Assembly: GCA_002633005.1 (NCBI GenBank) | Contig: NMRA01000103.1 | Span: 837,612 to 901,611, forward strand | DNA: 64,000 nucleotides | Direction: 5' to 3' | From: Phoronis australis | Lineage: Eukaryota > Phoronida > Phoronidae | Part shown: one piece after another, positions 15,201 to 27,200 of the stretch | Layout: the number at the start of each line of letters is the position of its first letter | How positions within the stretch are numbered: the stretch's first letter is position 1 | The notes under the pieces: model-generated | Databases searched by the model: none | Seen by the model: only the letters and a program-made list of their open reading frames with translations | What the model was told of the DNA's origin: nothing | Position numbers and translations under genes: made by a program

Positions 15201-18200
15201 TTGTTACTCAAACAGAGGCCAAAATAAGCAACAAGAGCAGCTGTTAAAAGTTACCTTGTATCCTCGGGCCAGTTTACCAACGTCCACTGAAGCCAGGTTC
15301 CACTGGTTGCCTTGGTTACCAGTCTTGCTCCACAAGTAGGCTATGTCATTAGCTTTGTTGGTGTTCACCAGGACGACTCTCATGTTACCTATGTGAAGGA
15401 AACAACATTTTACTTGTACTGGCATTTGAACAAACACTTTACATTATACAGCTGGTTATGATAAAGACAATAACATGATCAAGCAAAAGCCCGGAAGTCA
15501 TAAACTTTGAAATAAGAGAAATAGTGACAAGTAATAGAAAAGGGTCGTAACTTACTGAAAACAGCTTTAACATGGGGGATTAAAAGACGTGTAACTGGTC
15601 AGATTGCATCTTCTAGAATACAGCAATTAAACATTTGGGTCAGCTCGTCTCAGCAGCTTACTTCTGAATGCTACAAAACGTGGCCATTTGGTGTTCTAAG
15701 CATATTATATGACCCTCCACACAGTCATTGAAGTTATAGATTGGTTACGTTACTCTTCAGAGTTACAATGGCCTCTTTAGTGGATAGAGGTCTGTAGACA
15801 ACTCTTAGTTTTCAACATATAGTTTTCCATATAACAGCATATAACATATATGTACAATCAACCATCCTTCATCTTCTTATTACCTAGCACACAACCAAAT
15901 ACAAATGGAAGTAACTTCTAATGGAAGCATTTTGTATTTCAAAAGTTACTATAAATCTATGAGCCCCCCCCAGTGCACTCATGAAAACTCTACATTACCT
16001 GCAGAGGGTCCCGACATGTGGTAGTACAAGTTCATGACACAGCTAGGTGCCGTGGCTCCTAACACAGGGGTCTCGATGCGCGCTCTGTTCAAAAAGGTTC
16101 CCTGACCACCTTCCACCATGAGGTAGAAGCCAGAACCAGAATGGTCAGTAACAGGGCCGAACCGATTTGGCGAGTTGCCACGGAAGCGGTTCCAGTCATA
16201 GCGACCAGAGCTAACGTCTGTCCAACCACAGAAACCCGAGTCGAAGGTGCATTGTCCTAGAAGAAAACATAGAATCGTTGTAGCTAAGATCACCCACCAG
16301 TACTTGATAGTGGTGCATCTGCAGGATCAAAAAGCAAAAACAGAGAGAGGGAGGGAGGGAGGTAGAGAGGGAGGGAGGGAGGGAGNAGAAACACGAATAT
16401 GATGAAACCTAAAGTAGAGAACATTCTCTTTGAACAAATTATTATTTCATGTCTATCAAACATTTGTTTGTTTCAAAGTTGCAGCATTGCTTACAAACCT
16501 TTTAAAATATTATCAGAATTTCAAAATCATTACGGAACCACACTGTGCGTAATATGGAGAGCACTGACTAAGCCAGATGTAAAGCTGACTAAAGACGATC
16601 TATTCACAGTCAGTCTCATTAATTTAAAAACTGTCCATCAACTGAGCTATGGTGTTCTGTGCCTGGTTGCATGAAACAGTCACAAATATAGACTCAACTA
16701 AGTTCCCTTAATCCACTGCGGATTTTTGGACTTGTGAAAAAAAAACGACTTAGTACTTTCTTATGCTGTTTCAGTTTCTTTATAAAGTCAACGTTTGGAT
16801 TTGACACACATTGACAGTGAACGTTTAATTCTCAGCTTTATCAAAAATAAATAGGGCTCCTTTTATGCCACGCCCCTAATTTAAGTCCAAATTTATAATT
16901 CATTGGACTCGGCACTCGGTTTTTATTTAACTCAAAAAGGAGCTCATAATGAAGACAAAATGATAAACATTTATTACATTTGTGAGTAAAGAAAGACACA
17001 AATAAGCAATAGATTTAGGAAACTTAGTTGAGTCCCTATTTGGGACTGTTTCATGTAACCAGAAACTGGTCATTTCAGGGCAGTATCTGATGGTACATAA
17101 CCATGCTGAAGATAGTAAAGTAATCCTGATGGTCAGTAAAACTGATTCTCTCAAGACAATTAATTCTGTCACTCACCACAGGTGGCCTCGTCATCACCAC
17201 CAGGACACTGCTTGACAAAGTCACACACTTGAGTGCTAGAGATACACGTCTTGTCCGCGCACTGGAACTTGCCAGCTCCACACGGATTGGCCGTAGTTGG
17301 TGCAACAGTCGAACCAGTCGGAAGGGTGACACCTACAGGAAATAATCCAAGTCGTACAAATTAATCAAGAACAGAGTATCTACAAATTAGAAATAAGTCT
17401 TTTGGAATGCTAATCACATTAGATTCTTCTAAACGATAGAATCTAAAACTGAATCTACGGGATAAAATTCAAACATGATTTCCACATCATAAAGAGTAAG
17501 CGCTACGTATTATCAACCAGGTAAACGGACACTTTATTAGACAAGTGTTAGCTGTTAACTATAATCATAATATGTACACCAAAACTATTCCATCTGGTTC
17601 AGATGATAAAATTTCAAAGTTCAAGGCATTGACTCTTTACCTGAGAGAGGTCTACAGTCTTGGGTCATAGAGATGTCATCAATGGCTATGTCACCTGTGT
17701 ATCCATTGCCTACCTGTCCTTCAATGACCACCTGAAATGGACAATGACACCTTCAAAGTATACAGTACGCAGTGAGGTGTGCATTATTATTGCAATTACT
17801 AGTTAATATATTAGGCATTAATAAGATGAAAACACTGATTTACATTTAATTGTATTATTGGTATTCTGGTTTATGTTATCATTCTTTATAATTTACAATA
17901 ATAGTTTTATACAGACATGGATTTATTGCACAATGGTAGTCGTATTCTCAAACATATCATCATCATATCATATCTCATCATTTGATATCATACAATATCA
18001 CTTCCTTATATCATATCTTTAGTTATGCTGTAAACTGTAGTTGTTCATTTATTGTGACTCAAGAATAAAGTTCTTGATATGATATATCCTTATATGAAGT
18101 ATTAGTAGCTATATATTCAAAGTCTCTCCGAATACATAAATCTTATAACAATCATATTGTTACATTGTAATAAAATTCATCAATCATTATATCATACCAC

Positions 18201-21200
18201 ATCAATTCATTGAATATCACGTCCTTCACAGCATTGCAACAGCTGCGTCAGCTGACTTACACAAGTTTCAGTTTTTTAAACATCACAAACTAAACCCTGT
18301 GAGTGACAACATTTTTTAACCGCTTGAAAGCCAATTTAAATATCTAAATCATTTTGAAGACCAAAGCCTAGTGTTTAATCTTCAGACTAGACTTGAAACA
18401 TGACCATCTGATGCAGCAGCGTCATTACACTATGTTTACTCGAAGCATGCCATGCAAACGATCAATTTTTAGTTGAGTTTTGAGTACAGAGGTAAGACCT
18501 AAAGCCCAGAATTAAAATGTTAATGGCCGCCCGCTGAAGATCTGAACGTGTCAATACTGTGTTACGTCTACTTGGAATTTGAGATCACACACAATGCACC
18601 AACCTGGAAGTTCTGAGTCTCTTGTAACCTGACCTCAGCTCTCGCAAAGAAGTCTCCCACATTTCCTTTCCTCTGCCACACTGTTTTCAGCGGACCTCCA
18701 GTGGCAGTCCTGACGTAGACGGTCAGGCTACCAATAGTGTTGCCGTACATGTGATAGTAGAACCGCAGCTGTGAAGTACAGAGGAGACAACAACTTCTGT
18801 TACTGTGGATAAACACTATGGGTGACAAATCCATCTACTATGATTACAAAAACCAACCTTTGACTTAAGCCCCTTAACATAATGACATTGTGTCAAGAAG
18901 TTGATTCTTAGTCAAATTAAAGGTGATCTCAGGACTTTAAAAGAACTGAAACCTCCTTATCACACCATGACACTTATCTTAGGCACCTCTGTTTCCAATA
19001 TCTGGTTTATGACCAAAAGTAATTGGTGTTGTGTTGATTCCTGAGCAGAATGCATGATATGGGGAACAGGTTGCGGTATACCTTCTACACAATATGGGGC
19101 ACAGGTTGTGGTATACCTTCTACACAATATGGGGCACAGGTTGTGGTATACCTTCTACACAATATGGGGCACAGGTTGTGGTATACCTTCTACACAATAT
19201 GGGGCACAGGTTGTGGTATACCTTCTACACAATATGGGGCACAGGTTGTGGTATACCTTCTACACAATATGGGGCACAGGTTGTGGTATACCTTCTACAC
19301 AATATGGGGCACAGGTTGTGGTATACCTTCTACACAATATGGGGCACAGGTTGTGGTATACCTTCTACACAATATGGGGAACAGGTTGCGGTATACCTTC
19401 TACACAATATGGGGCACAGGTTGTGGTATACCTTCTACACAATATGGGGCACAGGTTGTGGTATACCTTCTACACAATATGGGGCACAGGTTGTGGTATA
19501 CCTTCTACACAANACCTTCTACACAATATGGGGGGCACAGGTTGAAGGATACCTTCTACACAATATGGGGGGCATAGGTTGAAGGATACCTTCTACACAA
19601 TATGGGGTGCACAGGTTGAAGGAAACCTTCTACACAATATGGGACACAGGTGGTGGGATACCTTCTACACAATATGGGGCACAGGTTGTTGGATACCTTC
19701 TACACAATAGCCCACACTTGTACACAACCTCATTTATGGCCAATAATTAAGTGTAGTTTTATTACACAATTACACAACTTAACTTCAGTCTGAGGACAGA
19801 TAACATCAGCTACACAGGGATTTCCCATTTGAAGTTTCTAGTGCTTTCAGAGGCAGGCCAATCACTAAATTGCTTAAACCAATGGGACTGGGGTGTATGA
19901 TTGTCTGAGACCGGGCTTTAGAAGTTGGCTTGTCATGGTGTCATTTCATATGCGGAGCTAATCGTTAAACCAACCCTTAAACAGGGTTGGAGGTCTGTGC
20001 AGTAAAAATGTAGAATAAAGTGCCAGGCATATTGAACTCGAATTACACATCAAATATTAACCTGCAAACGTTGAAGTTGAGATCGGGTGAACACATTTAT
20101 CTCCAGAATTAATACGGCGAATGTAACTGCACGAAAATCAAGCCCTTCAAAAGAACCTACTTACTCAAAGATTCGACTTCATAATTTCCTTGTCACGCTG
20201 CCATACTCATTTTTTACCTAGCAGTAGACTCATGAACTAAAGCATTCACTCAGCTGATTGACTGGCATGACGTCATTAGGTCAAAAACCAAGATTGCAAC
20301 ATGACAGACGATTTGATTCGTCGTTGTTTGAGGAAGGTAAAAAGAGGTGAAATATAACCCATAAGACCATTTGCAGTTTTCTAAATGTATCAAGGAAATT
20401 TGATTTGTTTAGTACTAGCACACCGAAGAAGTGGTGAAAAGCCCTCCGGGGCCCATCAGCTCTGTTTAAGAGCTGTCAGTATTTGGAAGTGCCAAGCACG
20501 GCGCCAAGAAATAAAAAACTATCAGCTCCTTCATTTCTCATCCAAGTGAGAAACAAATTACACTAAATATCAAGCACTTCCGTTTACCTCAAGGTCCCAT
20601 GTAACCATTAGCAACAAAACCAACAACAAGATATTAAGCTTAATTACCAGACAATAGGTGGTAGCTCTCTTTCTGGTCTGTGTTGGTGCGAACACAACAC
20701 TGCTCAGTCTTGCCACTTCACCAGTCTTTCTGGGGCGAGATGTCTCCAGATAGAGGTAATTGCCTGTCAATAGCAAAGATGCAACAATTAACTATAAATT
20801 ACAAAAAACATTAAATGCTTATAGTGAGCCAAGAACAATTATGACAAAATGAAGTTTTAATAGACGGATAAAATCTGATGCCAGAGCGTTCCAGAACAGA
20901 GACTTATGGGATATCCATTCTTCACGCTGAATGTTTTGTCAGCGGTGAAGGAGTCCTTTCCGCAAACTAATGGAAAACTGGAAATCAAATAAGAGGAAAT
21001 CGAAACCAAAAAGAGGAATCCTCTTAAAAGAGAGAAGTTCCGAGCCTTGGATTGGCAACACGCTACAATCTATGTAACAAATAAATTCACTAACCTGATG
21101 TGAGACCCTTGGTATGATCACGTCCCGGTCCTGTGTTGCGACTTGAAGTGACCCCTGCCTGTCTAATCCAGTCAAAGTCATCAGTCTTGTCCTGGGTCCA

Positions 21201-24200
21201 GTCACACAGACTTCTCTCAAATGAACAGCTAGCTGGGAAGCGCTCTTCAACAACAAGACAGTTATATTTATTTAAAGGCACCGTCTTCATTTATCAACTA
21301 AATTCAGAAAACAGTAAGGAGTGTTACAATTCAAAAGTGTCACCAAAAAGAGATATTTTGTAGCACATTAAACTTTCAATACAAGAAAGGTGAAGCTCAG
21401 TGTCTTTCAAGCAGTGGTAGCCAATTTGAAGAAATTGGCTTTGCGGGAATAAGACTCGTCTACACAGCTTTGTGTTCTGCTTGACAGCTTTCTTGCTGAG
21501 TTTTATGCACTTTGTATCATTCAAATTCCGATTGATTTGTTCCCATCTACATTTTTTATGATAATTAGCAGTTTGCGAGTTCAACACATTTAATCCAAAC
21601 TATATCATTGAGCCACACTTTGTCAGATTGTCATCAGACAGCTCATAATAAAACAAAGATTGCAAACACACAGGTTAATGCATTTTTGTTACTTGCTACA
21701 ACGCAATGGATGATACTAGACCCACACGCATTTTTTTATCGAATACACCTTGTTATGATACTGGGATAAACCACTGCACTTAAATGTGAAAATATCAACT
21801 TGACATTAATACTTACGACAGTTCTGCTCATCGGAACCATCTCCACAGTCATCTGTGAAGTCACAGATGCGGTCTGGCCGGATGCAAGCTTTGGTGCCGC
21901 ACTGGAAGTACCCTGATGGACAGGTTGGCTGGGGAGCTGCAACGGAGAAACAGTTACAGGGGCAACAAAACCACTCTTTCTGTCAAAAAATAAGTTTCGA
22001 TGTAGGCTACCAAATGCAAAAAAAATCTCTCTTGTTGTTTCTTACCCAAATAAGCGATTACTTCTGGACTTGAGAATAGCTAACACGCCAGTACTTGCTT
22101 CAATATAAGCCCCAGCTCAAGCCCATGGAGTTACTGGCCACGGCGGGTTAGTTTCAGTTATCAAGACAAAATGGCCAACAATGAATTCCATGTAACTTAT
22201 GGAAGCCAATTCAATTCAAACAAAGGCCAATGATGTGACGGCGGTGATACGGAAGAGTAAATAGGCCTTTGAGGAAAATCTTTAACTGAAGAACATGGTT
22301 ATGGAAGATTTAAGTATTTCGTTCAGCGGACAATGTTTTTCGTGGGATTTTGCATCTAGGAAATGATAGACATTTTTACTCAAAGTTTATTAATGGGACC
22401 CTGGAAGCATCCCGTAGTAAGATTTTTTAGGAAAATGCAATCCAGAAACAATTAGGAAAAATGGCTACGGTACTGGACAATTCTGACACGTTTTGGCTTT
22501 CCAAATTTGGGGCACAGCAGACGAACGGAAAATTACCAAAGGTCTAACAGTATTGTACAAATTAAAGGACCTGTTTCTCGATAAACTAATGGACAGTCAA
22601 ACTTGCTTACCAGGGAAGTTACAGTTGAGGAAAGTTACGTCGTCAATAGCAATGTCACCGAGAACAGAGAAGCTACGGCGAGCCTCAAACAATATCTACA
22701 ATATATAAGACAAAAGTCAAAGTTAAGATTATGTAAGTAAGAACTTGATGAAATGTCTGTGAATTTAGCCAAATATCTTCAAAACTGTAGAATTAGTAAA
22801 AATAGAATTCATTTTAACTATTTTACCATCTGTCAGTAATTTGGCCATGTGAACACGTGGTTTATTGGTAAAACTTAGCAAAAACAAACGGTAAAGCAAA
22901 ACAATGGTTTCAACAACATGACAAAATTTCATTTGATATAAATGTTCAAGATGAACTCTCAAAAAAACCCTGTTACAATTTTCTAACTTATCATTTCGTT
23001 TTTGACTTATACAACTTTTGATTGATTTTTTCACGAGAATCGTAAAAGTCCTATTTTGGTAGCCCCTCGCGCAAAAGTGGAGTATTTTAAAGTCTGCTGC
23101 TAATACCGTTTTGGGAACAATGCATAAAGCATAGTATCGGAAAGAATCACATGAACTCAATTAGCCATGCACACGTTAGCCAAATTTGGAGATTTTGGTA
23201 GAGCCCGTCATAACCTTAAGTTTATTCAAGACTTTTCAACACGCCTGATTTAATTTACTATAAGCTGGCTGAACAATGGTGTATAGCGCAGCAAGGAGAC
23301 TCAACCTACGAGAAAAGCATTGGATAAGGTTGCCTATTACCAAATTTGACTTTTCAGCTTCATGACTAAGTTACGAATGAATCACCACCGACCTGGAATG
23401 GTGCACTGACACGTCCAACGTTGATTAAAGCCCGGTTCCATTTGTTTCCTTTGTCACCAGAGAGTGTGTAGATCACAGTGTCCTGATTACCAGAGGTTTC
23501 GCGTAGTTTTACACGGAGCGTGCCGATGCCTCGGCCGTACATGTGGTAGTAAAACATGAACTGACAGGTGGCGCTGCACTGCTGCAGCGTGAAGCCTTGT
23601 AGGATGGCAAATGAGTTGAAGGTGCCACCGCTGGAGTCGACGTACATGTAATGACCTGTGGTGAGAGTTACACATGGTCAGTTCTTATAAAGCGATGAAC
23701 AAAATGTTTGTGATTTCGGAACCTAGCTTGAAATGGGCTCAATTGACCAATATCTCTAAATGATACTATTGAGGAAAAATATGCCAGACACAGACACATA
23801 GACACAAAAGAAATCTGTTTCTCAAGGAACTCCACCTACATCAACATATAAATGCTATGCAACAACAGCCATTCTGGCACATTCACAGTAAATGCCCAAA
23901 ATGGTATGGTAATTAATCACCTATTTCAAAGAGAAATAATTGCCAATTCTCCACATTTCAAAGGTCGATTACTTTTCCACAAATAATGGAGACTTTACCA
24001 AATACTGTTTCATGACATCTAAACAAAAAAGCATGACAGTAACTGACTAAAATTTTCTTTTAATCTTTATTTTAGTGGAGAAATTTGACAAAACAAAGCT
24101 TCAGATGTCGGCCATAATGTGAGCTAAATAACAATAGAATTACGTAACAGTACATATCATTTCGTAAAAAAAAAACGCAAGACGACAAACCTAGGGGTGA

Positions 24201-27200
24201 TCCGAGTGTGTGATCGTAGGTAGGACCGGTGTTGCTGGTGGCCGTACCATTGCTTCCCAGGATCCAAGCATAGGCATTGTTGAATGACATGTCAGACCAG
24301 ACGCACTGACCCACCTCAAAATCACAGGCACCTGAATAGCATTCCAGGAAATAACAGACTATTAATCTATGTTTAGCTTACCTAGGGCTTATGCAGTCCT
24401 TTGTTGTAGAAGCCACATTGAATAAGAACCGAATCAAATCGTCTAAAGCTTATCAAGATAATTTTGAAGTATTTGTCAAATATTTGCAAAACTACAGAAT
24501 TTTACGTAAAAGCATAACATCATCAATGTAGAATTTAATTCTGAGCTTTTTGCCTAAGAGTCTACGCTTGACTGGGTCACATGACCATGTTTTTTTAACA
24601 AATTATTGTGCAAAAAAAGAACTGGTACACTGGTACATTCACAGCAAAATATCCTTCAAAAGATTGCTAACAGTACTATAAAATTTATAAATTTATGAGC
24701 TTTTAAATCAAAATCCTGAAAGTCATACTTTTCAATTATTGCACTTTGTGCAAATTTACTAGAGCATTTTAAAAACTTTATTTATCTTAGAACTTTTGAG
24801 AACAGTACATTAATCAGAGTGCATCGTTAATTTTGTATTCCATCAGCCACCTCCGAGATATGATGTTCCAAAGTTAGCCAAAGTTGAATATTTTCTAAGA
24901 TTCCTCATGTCCCTAACACATCCGATACATACACTTATCTATGGTAAGCAGACGGCACCTCATCTATTGGGAGCAGACGGCACTTACCACAGTTGCTCTC
25001 GTCTCGGCCATCAGGACAGTCGCGTTTGAAGTCACATACTTGAGATGGTTTGATGAATGTGTTCTGTTTGTCATTGCACGGGATCTTTGTCAAGTTGGTA
25101 GGAATAACTAGAAGAAAAAAAGAAGATACACAACTTTCCCAAGTGTTTTCACAAGCCCATGAAGTAAGAAATGGTCGTCTGCTCCAGGGTTTTCACAAAA
25201 ATATGGAATACGAAATGACTGTCTATTCAGACAAGTGTTTTTCTCCATAACCCAGAAGGAGACAATTAACTGAATTTATTTGTTAGTAGTATATCAGTAT
25301 TTTATATATATTATAGATATTATTTTTCATCCTAAAACCATACACCAATATTTGTTGCTGACATTTATTTCACCAACTCATGGTCTGCTTTTGATCTTTT
25401 GAAACTAGCTTGTGATGTACGTCTTTTTATTGCCATGACATATGTCGATCGTAAACAACATAATAAGTCTTATTTTTGAAAGAGCCTCACGCAAAAGTGG
25501 AACGTTTTAAAAAGAATTCCCAACAGCGTGTTGGTGAAAGTGCATAAGCATAGTAAGTGACAGTTATTATTATTATTAAGTGACATTTTTCCAGGTTCCT
25601 ACATAACTTAAGTACATTTTCAGAATTATTAGAACTTCATTAGGCAATAAATTCTCCCAGCTAACATATTTTTTGCAATTCAAAGTCACCGATGTAACAA
25701 TTTTTAATAGGTGAATTTGGTTTCATCCAAATGTGCACAGTTGCAGAAAGCAGACAACATGGAAAAGATGCACTCACTTCCAGTGTCACATTTGCCAGGC
25801 ACTAACAACGTGTCGTCAATAGCGATGTCTCCTGTGATACCAGCTCCAACAATGGCTTCCATCCATATCTAACAAAGCAAATGGAGTTTCAGTGAGCAAA
25901 GAGAACACCGTAGCTTAGTTAGTTTTTAACAAGAACACGTTATACTACAGGGAAAGTCAAGGACAGGAAGTCTGTACCAACAGCAAATAAATGCAAAAAT
26001 TGAGAACAATGTTCAAAGCTGCTAAAAACAATGTTCTCGACATGTTAAAGCCAACATTCCACACAGGCATATCTTCACATCACCCTTAGTTTGAACTGAA
26101 ATTAACTATTGCTTGCAAGAAGATTCTGAGAATTTCCATGACAGCAATTCTGCTTCAATGACTGAAGTTAACTCGTAAGATGAGACTGACTGAGACTTAT
26201 TTTTCAGAGTCCTATCATAATTAAAACTTGTTTTTGAAAGTAGATGTGGACTTACTGTACCTTTAAATTTAATGCAAACACGCACTTTTAATGGGTGATA
26301 ATTTTCCTTTCATTTAAAGTTGCTGAGCCGATATTGGTGAACAAAATGGCTAAAATTCAAATTACGTTAAACATGCCAAATCACAATGATGATCCGGGAA
26401 CAAAAAATTCAAAAGTCACATGTCTTGGCATTCCCTAAATATAATCGCCAAAAAAGTTAAGTAATCTGGGTTCAAACAAAAGTCTGAAACATCACCAGTC
26501 AAATGCCAATGGCCTCAATGTGTTCGTGGAAAAAAATACGCATGTGGCCTTGACCGTCTTGCGACTTCACTTACCTCATAGTTGTCATACTGCAGTGGTA
26601 TTTGAACCTGAGCCTTCAACCATTGATTTCCTCGTTCACCCGACCGTGACCATATCAGAACAGGTTTTTGGTCGACAAGCTTGGAGTACACATTGAGCGT
26701 ACCGATGGCCTTGCCATACATGTGGTAATAGAATTCCAGACAATAGACACTGGCAGGGCCTTGACCAACCACATAAAGGTCGGACATCAAGATGGCGCTG
26801 TCATTCTGCTTCCGCGGCCGGCTAGATTCGATGAACATGTAGTAGCCTGAGAGAAACAAGTTAGAGTTTGTTTAGTTTTCTATTTACAGAGCCCTAGCCA
26901 TCAAAACTCTGTGTTGAAGTTCGTGGTTTGAAGACTTGAAAAGTAGCAAACTTGACTGTCCTGATACCATTACTGTCACAATCTTAGCAATAATTCCAGA
27001 GCACATCACAAATGGCTTAATTCATTTATGATGGCTGTTCATCAGTGTTGAAGTTTAAGATTTCACAAAATTACATAAACAAGTTGCCATGCATTTGAAA
27101 ACTGATAATAATGCTAACCACAAAAACCTACCGAAGAGGAGTTTTAAGAATACGAAATGATTCAATATAGTTATACTGTGCAGAGCTCTTGTCAGACTTA

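Noticed and set aside
19050-19582. Three overlapping plus-strand ORFs of 162-175 codons
   Set aside because: They are the 35-bp minisatellite read in three frames; repetitive peptide without any domain, and interrupted by an N.
22765-23160. 131-codon minus-strand ORF as a gene
   Set aside because: Lies wholly within an intron and inside dispersed repeat F4; no recognisable domain.
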